Made by a program: the position numbers and the translations under genes. DNA of 52,450 nucleotides from Candidatus Hydrogenedentota bacterium (lineage in GTDB: Bacteria; Hydrogenedentota; Hydrogenedentia; Hydrogenedentales; JAJRTN01). Positions 45,901-52,450 of the stretch are shown here, piece after piece. Every line of letters starts with the position of its first letter. The first letter of the stretch is position 1. The notes under the pieces were generated by a model. It saw only the letters and a list, made by a program, of their open reading frames with translations, was not told where the DNA came from and did no database searches. The stretch lies in NCBI GenBank assembly GCA_024278275.1, contig JAJRTN010000047.1, forward strand, positions 1 to 52,450. Direction: 5' to 3'.

Positions 45901-46042
45901 TAGCCATGTGCAGCGATTCCACGGTGCCGTCCCGCAACACCACGTTCCAACAGGCGTTTTTCATGACGACCGCCTCCCCGGCCCGCGCCAGCGTACCCAT
46001 CCCCGAAAACAACGCGATAAGGACAACCAGGAAAAGTCTCAA
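42929..46042 (-). CDS. Secreted large glycosidase, six-hairpin (alpha/alpha)6 type
   Basis: A 1037-residue protein with signal peptide (about 1-21). N-terminal half: beta-sandwich regions (about 25-280). C-terminal half (about 650-970): an (alpha/alpha)6-barrel-like domain with VTGVTVGDNYYDILPFGYYDAYTNAWFYASLRAM, VGCIDATGASHDYGFSFVNTLAVEVGL and RYEAYPFGDQIQNGGADLYESYYDLRARIM. Candidate acids are Asp in VGDNYYD and Glu in LSFEFPE or LYESY. A short beta domain ends it. The architecture fits six-hairpin glycosidases (GH63/GH78/GH94-like clans); the family is not certain. It is 83 bases downstream of the GH116-like gene on the same strand, so the two probably share a transcript. Confidence 0.7.
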   Translation of the reverse strand: MRLFLVVLIALFSGMGTLARAGEAVVMKNACWNVVLRDGTVESLHMATKAGGALGRNLVFRPLRFTRESAPVVVAAAFDGDTLRIWPSEGSKGPVILTWRIDLGPDGYYDRLTGTTYDGLVDGVPRRAERQDHPALLRFISGAKGHTYTIESMKRMDPGKLHWSLSNPGGRTVIILTADGTELSLDYGDGGSVVFGFEDGYAQAVFTSPRGVFTLKPYDGSKGIVLENGARLPRFRFGASPVLKTSTGGEVPLNTLFDQFYLHATFWYPGGHGVSAWAAWGPLGHAYVDAPYRTESRNAVASQVVSDDGYGHDGYAWSWGDQPGWPFPGGYDTRHFGINAMHIFGAATYLLWTGEYEAISGMDFVLRGMKADQTVFAQDVDQRQVRLREGAVLAQPFRIDQPIDRLLLHMNVPRPDPRFDEASVPDLAKDQDDRGRASHPFMISTLPEGRLAQRFRAEKPFDTVGVRLCCWAKPGSGLRVRVLPWRGDLASSLAAVPLGEMGIESVPDNQYGFVTLKAPQPAETEALLVVDRPKPPAPGKEATGGVWGMAWKKEDGDSGLFHGNQPVPGYRVAVATGNRRHPSLTVRIVNASGKEVAATRVSDALPKDIGDVEIRADLSPGAYTVEARGNGAPLYWRASTLRTALGGKATENGHGWDWIERARREMAYQMDILNAREKHLLLLDGKAGDRDHSGVTGVTVGDNYYDILPFGYYDAYTNAWFYASLRAMAGLERAYGDPARAEQWEALMPRVRARYNEVFWTVDGHLDGASRYVGCIDATGASHDYGFSFVNTLAVEVGLASPAQAEAVLRWLDEGVSIYPDGTRRQDIYHFGFGPRTTTIDNPDWWAAHQRYEAYPFGDQIQNGGADLYESYYDLRARIMTRGADDAYARLLALLRRYAEPDRLCGGKRLYTGDSIQGGGTAGGTGVLSFEFPETAILGGVLLYGFLGAEAKADGLHLTPRIPEAQPFIRAENILYHGDYFTFEASKTSLNVRCEAREGGYDFVVGGETRHAPFACEVPLDGKGEVVITPVASAGNP

Positions 46043-46125
46043 GGTATCATCCCTTCGATGAATGGAATTACTCTTGTCATCTCGAACGTACCCGTGGGCG
46101 ATTTGCCCACGGGAGCGCCATGCAC

Positions 46126-49100
46126 TCAGGACAACACAATCCGCGCCGACAGGCGGTCGCCCGCTTCCAGGTTCAAGCGCTCCGGGAACGAGATGACAAG
46201 ACCGGCGCCGGAGCTTTCAAACGCGCTCTCCACGCGGCCGCCGTTCACGGACAGTTCCGCCTGCCGGACCCGCCTTCCCCCGGGGGTCTCGAAGGACAAT
46301 CGCGTCAGCGCCAGTTTGCCCCACCGGATTTCAAGGGCTTCCTCCTGGCGGTCGGCCGCCCGGGTTTGTTCGAAAACGCACCAGCCCTCGGCGGTGGTCA
46401 CCACCGTCTTGAATCGTTCGGGATTGATCTTCGGCGCGAAGCCAAGATGACCTTTCGGGCCGTGGTAGGTGAAGCCCGCCAGCGCCAGATACACGCCCCA
46501 ACTCGCCATGGCGCGGGCGTAATGATCGCCGCACTCGATCTCGTTGTAGGGGTTGTACAGTTCGGGCTGGTAGCGGTCGTGGATGGCCCGGCAGAGGGCC
46601 AACCCTTCCTCGACACGCCCCTCCCGGACCAGGTGTCCCGCCACCTGGTACTCAATGCCGGTCCAGACCTCGTTCTTGTACACCGTGCCGTTGGGCAGGT
46701 AATCGCCCTTCGGCCAGGTGCAGGTGAAGAGGCCCGCCTGCCCCGGCGAAATGAACCAGCGGAAGGGCTTGTGCTTGTCGTTGTAAGGCGTCACGTCGGG
46801 CGCCCAGTTATACTTCCAGACCGCGTCCACGGCGGACTTCACCGCCTTTTCCGGGTAGAGGTAGCCCAACCCCACCTGGTGCGCCCAGCCCTGCCCGAAG
46901 AGCTGATCGCTCAAACAGCCGTCCTTGTACTGATGCTCCGGGTACTTTTCCAGGTCCACGTCCTGGGTGAAGTACTCGCCGTTCCACAATCGTTTCATGG
47001 TGAGCTCGCGGCCGCTCTCGTAAACGGCGCGCGCGTGTTTCGCGAAGGCCTCGTCACCCATTTCCAGGGCCATCTCCTCGCCCGCCCGCAGCGCGGCGAG
47101 ATACAGCGACCCCACGAAGGTATTCGCACCGTGGTAGTTGATGTCATAGGTGTTGTGCTGGGTGTTCTCGATAAGCCCGTCGGCGTTGTTGTCCTGAGCG
47201 ATGGAATACTCCAGGGCCTTCTTGATGCGCGGCCACATGCGTCGGAGGAACGAATCGTCCGCCGACATGAGATGTTCGCGGTAGGCCTTGAGAATGGTGC
47301 CGCACTGGCCGTCCGCCGCGTAATTGTCGTCGCTCCGGAAGCCCACCAGCCCCGTGTCGAGGTGAAAACCGCCGCCCTCTTCCCGGGCACTGAAGTCTTG
47401 CAGTTCACGAATGCTCCGCGTGAGGGAGGGGAAAAGCCGCGCGTGGGCGTGGGCGTAGTTCCACACGTGGGTGCAGGTACCGTCGCAACAGGCCACCCCC
47501 TCGAAGGCCCAGAAACGGCGGTTGCCCCACCATTCGCAGGTGCCCGTGGCCAGCGTGGAAACCGTCGAATGCAGGCGGTCAAGAAGCCAGTAGGGAAGGG
47601 TGCTGTCGCAAAAGGTATCGCGCCACCGTCGCGTGTCTCCCACGAGGCGGTCAAAGTGTTCCCGCGTGTAGGCCGCCACCGCCCCCGCGTCCGCGAAACG
47701 GGCGGCATAATAGTGACCTTGTCCATGACGCTGGTTGGGAAAATGCCACGCCAGGATGAAAGGCACCGTGGCCGACGCGCCCGGCGCCAGGTCCAGCCGC
47801 GCCGGCGAAAGCTCCCCAACGCGCCGCGCATCGAGCGGGTATTCATCCGTTTCCTTTACCGCCATACCGCCTGGAGCATCACGCAGGACCGAGCTTCCCG
47901 GCCGCCCACAGACCAGGGCCATGGAGCCAAAGTCGTGGGCACGCTCCAACACCGAAGGCACGTTGCCCTTCCGGGCCTGCCCGCTGAATTCGATGTGATC
48001 CACCAACACATGGCCCCAGGGCCCCTCGGCCGCATCGACGATTCGGATCGCGCCTTGCTTCCCGCGCAGATCGTCCACGAACCAGCTTTCCCACCGGAGC
48101 GCCTCCGTGTTGCGCCCCGTCGCGGTCCGCACCGGTTTGCCGTCCACTAGGAGCTGTACGCAGGTGGTGTCATCGAAATTACCGCCCCCCACCAGCAGGT
48201 TGATGAAAGGCTTTTCGATGGTGAAATCCGGCGAGGTGAGGGTGCCCACCGTATCGTCGCCCCCCTGGAAGGTGTTCACCAGTCCCTCGCCCAGGAAACC
48301 CCGCACCGGCTGCTGGTTAGGCAACGTACCTTTTACCGGGCCGACGCCCATCGCCTTGCCGGTTGCTTTCCACTTGCCATAACCCTCGCCCTCGAAATCC
48401 TCAAGAACAACGGTTCCCTCCGCCGCCTCTTCCTTGCCCGTGGCGCGGGCGCCGTGAACCAGGGTTATCCACCCGTCGCCCTCGCGGAAGGAGGTCGTCC
48501 GCGTACCCGAGGCATGGTCACCCACGGATTTGGCCACGGGATTCTCCAGCCACCCCGTAAGAGAGACACCCACCGGCGTATCCGACGTGTTCTCCACGGT
48601 AATGTGGAAAAAGGTGGCCGGGAGGGCCGAGTCGTCGTCATTCAGGGGAATGAAAGGCGAAAAAGCCTCCAGCGTCACCCGCACCGGGCAATCGGGATCG
48701 CGATAGGTCACCGTTCCGATGGGGTACTCCCCCTTGAACACGATGTCACGGAATCCGTCCCTGTTGAGCGATCTCGTCACCGGACCATCCGCCGTTTCGT
48801 ACCGAAGGGAAAATCCCTGCTCCACCGGTTTGGCGATGCCCCGGTGCTGATAGGTAGAGCTCGTGCCCGCCACCCAGTTCGACGCCGCGTCGTTCATGAT
48901 CTGCCAACACCCCAGGGTGCCGTCGCCACAGAGGTAGAGCTGGCCCGAACCGATGCCGCCGCAGGGCATGCCGATATTTTCCAGGGCCTGGCCCGAGTAC
49001 ACCTCTTTCGTGCCCCGGGCAAAAAGCGCTCTTACCCACTCCGCCGCCAGTTGCTTGTCCGCGGGCACCAGGTGCCCCGCCGCCGCGTCCGCCGCAACGA

Positions 49101-49260
49101 AGGGTCCGGCCATGGCCCGCGCCGGTCTTCCCAGGGAGGTGGCCAGCAGCCCCAGCCCGGCGACCTTGAGGAACTGCCGGCGCGGGATTCGTCCCGTGCA
49201 GTCGCCGCCGCATTGGCAGGATGTCCTCACCGATTCCCGGTTTGCTTCCAAGTCTTCCAT
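46126..49260 (-). CDS. Tat-exported GH116-like beta-glucosidase/glucosylceramidase family protein
   Basis: A 1044-residue protein. A Tat signal (IPRRQFLKVAGLGLLATSL, about residues 24-45) follows a Cys-rich N-terminal tail with CQCGGDC. The beta-sandwich domain begins AGGIGSG-like, IGMPCGGIGSGQLYLCGDG, typical of the GH116 N terminus. The C-terminal (alpha/alpha)6 domain has FWAFEGVACCDGTCTHVWNYAHAHA (about residue 590, candidate nucleophile Glu in AFEG), DNNADGLIENTQHNTYDINYHG (about 690, candidate acid/base Asp in NTYD) and GIEYQVAGHLVREG. GH116 usually spans about 800-950 residues; an inserted domain near 250-420 explains the extra length. ATG at 49260 is chosen because AGGGGAA lies just upstream. 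It may cleave beta-glucosides or related glycans outside the cytoplasm. Confidence 0.82.
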   Translation of the reverse strand: MEDLEANRESVRTSCQCGGDCTGRIPRRQFLKVAGLGLLATSLGRPARAMAGPFVAADAAAGHLVPADKQLAAEWVRALFARGTKEVYSGQALENIGMPCGGIGSGQLYLCGDGTLGCWQIMNDAASNWVAGTSSTYQHRGIAKPVEQGFSLRYETADGPVTRSLNRDGFRDIVFKGEYPIGTVTYRDPDCPVRVTLEAFSPFIPLNDDDSALPATFFHITVENTSDTPVGVSLTGWLENPVAKSVGDHASGTRTTSFREGDGWITLVHGARATGKEEAAEGTVVLEDFEGEGYGKWKATGKAMGVGPVKGTLPNQQPVRGFLGEGLVNTFQGGDDTVGTLTSPDFTIEKPFINLLVGGGNFDDTTCVQLLVDGKPVRTATGRNTEALRWESWFVDDLRGKQGAIRIVDAAEGPWGHVLVDHIEFSGQARKGNVPSVLERAHDFGSMALVCGRPGSSVLRDAPGGMAVKETDEYPLDARRVGELSPARLDLAPGASATVPFILAWHFPNQRHGQGHYYAARFADAGAVAAYTREHFDRLVGDTRRWRDTFCDSTLPYWLLDRLHSTVSTLATGTCEWWGNRRFWAFEGVACCDGTCTHVWNYAHAHARLFPSLTRSIRELQDFSAREEGGGFHLDTGLVGFRSDDNYAADGQCGTILKAYREHLMSADDSFLRRMWPRIKKALEYSIAQDNNADGLIENTQHNTYDINYHGANTFVGSLYLAALRAGEEMALEMGDEAFAKHARAVYESGRELTMKRLWNGEYFTQDVDLEKYPEHQYKDGCLSDQLFGQGWAHQVGLGYLYPEKAVKSAVDAVWKYNWAPDVTPYNDKHKPFRWFISPGQAGLFTCTWPKGDYLPNGTVYKNEVWTGIEYQVAGHLVREGRVEEGLALCRAIHDRYQPELYNPYNEIECGDHYARAMASWGVYLALAGFTYHGPKGHLGFAPKINPERFKTVVTTAEGWCVFEQTRAADRQEEALEIRWGKLALTRLSFETPGGRRVRQAELSVNGGRVESAFESSGAGLVISFPERLNLEAGDRLSARIVLS

Positions 49261-49549
49261 CTTTCGCTTCCCCTGCGATGGGTTGGGGCTTCGTATACGA
49301 ACGGAAGTCTGGCAGACAAACGGGAGGGAGTCAAGGCCATCGATCAGCATTGTGATATGGAGGAGCCTTTTGACGTGCCATCCGTCGTGAGAGGGAGCGG
49401 AGAGGAACGAAAGGTGAGCGACGGTACGCAGGGCGGGGAGACCGGGGAACCGGCCACCATGACGATACGACCGCCCCCGCTATTCCCCGCGTTTCCCATT
49501 CCCCGTGCCGCTCGTTTAGAATGGTGAACAGGGAGATGAAGCGCACACC

Positions 49550-51382
49550 ATGAGTACGGCCGTGGACATAGCCCCCATCCGGGTGCTGCCCGATGACGTG
49601 GCGAACAAGATCGCCGCGGGCGAGGTGGTGGAGCGCCCGGCGTCGGTGGTAAAGGAACTGGTGGAAAACGCCCTGGACGCGAAAGCCACGCGCATCGTGG
49701 TGCGCGTGGTGGCGGCGGGGCGGCGCCTTATCGAGGTGGTGGACAACGGCCACGGCATGTCGGAACAGAACGCCCTCCTCGCCATCGAGCGTCATGCCAC
49801 GAGCAAGATTCGCACGGCGGCCGACCTGGAAAACGTGGGCACCATGGGCTTCCGCGGCGAGGCCCTGGCCAGCATCGCGTCGGTGTCGCGCTTCGAGTTG
49901 GTCACCCGGCGCACCAGGGATGAATCCGCCACGCGCTTGCGGATCGACGGCGGGATCCTCCGGGGCGTGGAACAGACCGGGGCACCCGTGGGCACGCGCA
50001 TCACGGTGAACCGGCTCTACTTCAACACGCCCGTGCGCGCCAAGTTCCTCAAGGGCATCACCACGGAGCTGGGCCACTGCATCGACATCGTGCAGCGTCA
50101 CGCCCTCGCCCGGACGGGCGTGGGTTTCCAGTTCCTCCACAACGACAAAACCCTCCTCGACATCCCGGAACACGCCACCCTTCGAGAACGGGTGGCCCTC
50201 ATCTGGGGCCTGAACTTCGTCAAGGACATGATCGAAATCGAAGGCGAACAGGCGGGCTTCCGCGTGCGCGGCATCATCGGCCAGCCGGGCCTCACCCGCG
50301 CCGCCCGGTCTCACCAGTTTTTTTTCATGAACGGACGCCCCGTGGTGAACCGGTCCCTCCAATACGGATTCGAGGACGGCTACCGCGGTCTCGTCACCGT
50401 GGGACGCCGGCCCGTGGGCGTGGTGTTGCTGGAGGCCCACGCCCGCTTCGTGGACGTGAATATCCATCCTACGAAACGAGAAATTCGTTTCCGCGATGAA
50501 CGGGCCGCCCGCGACGCCGTGCGTGACGTGGTGCGCCACCGCCTGGCCACCTTCGCGCCGCGTCCCGCGGCGGTGGAAGCGCCCGCCCCCGATCCCCAGG
50601 AAGACTTCCTAGCGCCACCCGCGGCCCTGGAAGAGCACACCGCCACCCGGAATGAACCGTCCACTCCCCCCACCCTTCCCACTTTGTCCACTCCATCCGC
50701 CGTGCCGGAGCCCCCGCCACCGCTCCCGCCACGACAGGCCGATTTCGCGGATGAACCGGTGGAAGGCGTGGCCCCGGCGGCGGTTTACGAGGGCTACCTG
50801 CCCGAGACCGAAGCGCCCATGCAGCTCTTTGACACCTACCTGCTGGTCCCGAGCGACGACCGCCTGCTCATCATTGATCAGCATGCCCTGCACGAGCGAC
50901 TCAACTACGACAGTCTCCTGGAAGAACTCAAGGACCAGGGCTACGAGTCGCAACAACTCGCCGTACCCATCGTGATCGAGGTGGCCCCGGCGCAGGTGCG
51001 GCTCATGGAGCGCAATCTCGATCTCTTCGCCAAGCTGGGTATCGAGGTGGAGCCCTTCGGCGGCAACAGCTTCCAGGTCACCTCCATCTGTCATCTCTAC
51101 GAGGAATCGCGCATCAGCGACACCCTCTACCGTATCCTCGACGAGATAGGCCAGGGCGATCTCTTCGACCGGGAAGACCTGGTGGTGGACATGCTGCGCC
51201 TGGCATCGCGGGCCTGCAAGGCCTCCGTTCGCGCGGGCGACCGGCTCACCCCCGAGGAACGGCGCGTACTCCTCGAAGGTTTCCGCCGGCTCCGCCCGCC
51301 ATACACCTGCCCCCACGGCCGCCCCATCATTACCGAACTCACCCTCCGCCAAATGGAGAAGAGTTTTCGCCGGGTCCAGTGA
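49550..51382 (+). CDS. mutL: DNA mismatch repair protein MutL
   Basis: A 610-residue GHKL ATPase that couples mismatch recognition to strand incision. Motifs: IAAGEVVERPASVVKELVENALDA (N-terminal ATP site with catalytic Glu), VDNGHGM, ATSKI and GTMGFRGEALASIASV. The linker at about 350-400 is Pro/Thr-rich. The C-terminal domain carries IIDQHALHERLNYD near 443 (DQHA-x2-E-x4-E metal motif with Asp at the last position), ACKASVRAGD and TCPHGRPI, the other endonuclease-associated motifs. It is therefore probably a nicking MutL, as in bacteria lacking MutH. No mutS is in the window. It is 210 bases upstream of miaA. Confidence 0.95.
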   Translation: MSTAVDIAPIRVLPDDVANKIAAGEVVERPASVVKELVENALDAKATRIVVRVVAAGRRLIEVVDNGHGMSEQNALLAIERHATSKIRTAADLENVGTMGFRGEALASIASVSRFELVTRRTRDESATRLRIDGGILRGVEQTGAPVGTRITVNRLYFNTPVRAKFLKGITTELGHCIDIVQRHALARTGVGFQFLHNDKTLLDIPEHATLRERVALIWGLNFVKDMIEIEGEQAGFRVRGIIGQPGLTRAARSHQFFFMNGRPVVNRSLQYGFEDGYRGLVTVGRRPVGVVLLEAHARFVDVNIHPTKREIRFRDERAARDAVRDVVRHRLATFAPRPAAVEAPAPDPQEDFLAPPAALEEHTATRNEPSTPPTLPTLSTPSAVPEPPPPLPPRQADFADEPVEGVAPAAVYEGYLPETEAPMQLFDTYLLVPSDDRLLIIDQHALHERLNYDSLLEELKDQGYESQQLAVPIVIEVAPAQVRLMERNLDLFAKLGIEVEPFGGNSFQVTSICHLYEESRISDTLYRILDEIGQGDLFDREDLVVDMLRLASRACKASVRAGDRLTPEERRVLLEGFRRLRPPYTCPHGRPIITELTLRQMEKSFRRVQ

Positions 51383-51505
51383 CCCCGGGTGAAAGAAAGC
51401 AAGGTGGACAACAGACAGAAGATCTCTCACGAGTACGTTCCGCACTTGCCCCCCCCGCGTGTTTCGTGGGTATCTTGCAACATCATGGCCCGATAAACAG
51501 AAGAT

Positions 51506-51541
51506 GCTTCCAGCCTCTTTCAAAGCGGCTGGAAGCCGCTT
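51506..51541 (+). promoter_or_regulatory. Mutually exclusive hairpins upstream of miaA
   Basis: GCTTCCAGCC (51506-51515) is the exact reverse complement of GGCTGGAAGC (51527-51536). The overlapping AAGCGGCT (51523-51530) is the exact reverse complement of AGCCGCTT (51534-51541) with a GGA loop. The two stems share bases and cannot coexist. This is the geometry of an attenuator or switch, about 50 bases before the miaA ATG. It could equally be a dispersed palindromic repeat. Confidence 0.5.
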
Positions 51542-51591
51542 CTACATTGGGAGTAGCTCCCGTGAACGGTTACCAATGTTCCTCGCCCCCC

Positions 51592-52450
51592 ATGGCTCCG
51601 GTGCCGGTTATGGCCGTCGTCGGGCCCACGGGTTCGGGAAAAACCGGGCTCGCCATCGAAGTGGCGCGCCGGCTGGACACGGAAATCGTGTCGGCCGATT
51701 CCATGCAGTTTTACCGCCACATGGCCATTGGAACCGCCGCCCCCACCGAGACGGAACAGGCCGCCGCGAAACATCACTTCGTGGGCTTCCTCGAACCCGA
51801 CGAGGAAATGGCGGCGGGACGCTATGAAATGCTCGCCCGGGAGGTGGTGCGTGACCTGAACGCGCGGGGTAAAATCGCCCTCGTCGCGGGGGGCTCGGGC
51901 CTCTACGTGAGCGCGGTCATCGACGGTATCTTCGACGGTCCCACGGGTGATTCGGAACTCCGGGCGCGGCTGCGACGCGAGGCGGAAACGCGAGGAAACG
52001 CCGCGCTCATGGCACGTTTGCGCGAAGTGGACCCGGCCTACGCGGCGGGACTCAGCAGCGAGAACGACCTGGTCCGCGTCGTCCGCGCCCTGGAGGTGTA
52101 TGAGACCACGGGACGGCCCTTCTCGTAACTCCACGCCGAGCACCGCGCGCGGGTCGCGCCCCTGCCCGCCGTGCAGGTGGCCATCGATTGGGACCGTGCC
52201 GTGCTTTACGACCGCATCAACCACAGGGTAGAGCAGATGATCGCCGAGGGGTGGGTGAACGAAGTGCGCCATCTCCTGGCGCAGGGTTATGGCCCGCAGA
52301 TCGAGCGGCTGAAGGCCCTGGGCTACCGGGAAATCATCGCCCACCTGCGGGGCGAAAAAACGCTGGAAGCCGCCGTGGAAGCCACCAAGATGCACCATCG
52401 CCGCTATGCCAAGCGGCAGCTTTCCTGGTTCCGGGGCGACGCCCGGATCC
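51592..52450 (+). pseudogene. miaA: tRNA dimethylallyltransferase gene interrupted by one in-frame TAA; 3' end beyond window
   Basis: MiaA adds the dimethylallyl group to A37 of tRNAs reading UNN codons. The frame from ATG 51592 has VVGPTGSGKTGLAIEVA (P-loop), VSADSMQFYRHMAIGTAAP, GGSGLYVSAVIDG, NDLVRVVRALEVYETTGRPFS, then TAA at 52126-52128. In the same frame it goes on: LHAEHRARVAP, VLYDRINHRVEQMIAEGWVNEV, IERLKALGYREI and AKRQLSWFRGD, to the window edge. Only the stop breaks a normal MiaA. The family commonly has Glu or Gln-like residues at that place (TGxPxS-E-x-H). So it may be a nonsense mutation, a base error or readthrough; without readthrough the product would be 178 residues and lack the C-terminal domain. 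Confidence 0.9.

Noticed and set aside
28514-52128. Genome-wide reassignment of TAA to an amino acid
   Set aside because: Several genes here end normally with TAA at the expected family C terminus, for example pta (7655-7657) and the Tat Gfo/Idh gene (14341-14343, followed by a terminator). At most context-dependent readthrough is possible.

Overview
This is a GC-rich (roughly 60-65% by eye) bacterial chromosome segment. Gene density is high, with many 4-base ATGA/GTGA overlaps and good Shine-Dalgarno (SD) sequences. Secreted, Tat-exported and lipid-anchored enzymes are abundant: Gfo/Idh/MocA oxidoreductases, a sulfatase, pectate-lyase-like and large glycoside hydrolases. Together with DUF5916 and DUF481 barrels and a decaheme lipoprotein, this content resembles Planctomycetota/Lentisphaerota/Hydrogenedentota-type polysaccharide degraders. 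That placement is inference from gene content only; there is no rRNA or other phylogenetic marker in the window.

Layout. 0.2-1.7 kb: secreted beta-propeller protein (-). 1.9-6.2 kb: three-gene ECF transporter operon (-), reading S component with a large fused ectodomain, then tandem-ATPase EcfA, then EcfT. 6.4-8.7 kb: pta-ackA (-), divergent from an ADP-forming acyl-CoA synthetase fused to a GNAT acetyltransferase (9.0-11.8 kb, +). Its 3' end is partly duplicated behind a lower-GC gene of unknown function. 12.9-15.9 kb: Tat-exported Gfo/Idh protein and a convergent pectate-lyase-like beta-helix. 16.3-19.7 kb: SirB1-type transglutaminase-like protein, TIM-barrel protein, flavodoxin and Gfo/Idh. 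20-23.7 kb: clan-A-like glycosidase translationally coupled to a Tat-exported sulfatase. 23.9-30.2 kb: RlmD/TrmA-type RNA methyltransferase, HAD protein, PD-(D/E)XK-like protein, NAD(P)HX dehydratase, an interrupted thiL and another Gfo/Idh. 30.4-35.5 kb: dyad-rich regulatory region, N-acetylmuramoyl-L-alanine amidase, TSUP permease and DUF5916 barrel. 35.8-39.3 kb: rubrerythrin, double rubredoxin-glutamate synthase fusion, bacterioferritin and a sugar isomerase. 39.4-49.3 kb: DUF481 barrel, decaheme lipoprotein and two >1000-residue glycosidases. 49.5 kb to the end: mutL and an interrupted, edge-truncated miaA.

The most unusual signals are these. (1) Two otherwise well-conserved housekeeping genes, thiL and miaA, are each cut by one in-frame TAA in the same 8-base context CGTAACTC, with reading continuing perfectly on the far side. 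(2) The acyl-CoA synthetase 3' end is duplicated around a compositionally different gene. (3) An ECF substrate-binding subunit carries a roughly 370-residue extracytoplasmic domain. (4) An oxidative-stress/iron cluster centres on a two-rubredoxin glutamate-synthase-like protein. (5) A ten-heme Ig-domain lipoprotein is present. (6) Two close dyads lie upstream of the amidase, and a pair of mutually exclusive hairpins lies before miaA.

Functionally the window combines extracellular glycan and sulfate-ester breakdown, sugar oxidation and isomerisation, and acetate overflow with energy conservation (Pta-AckA plus ADP-forming synthetase). It also encodes oxygen and iron defence typical of anaerobes or microaerophiles.
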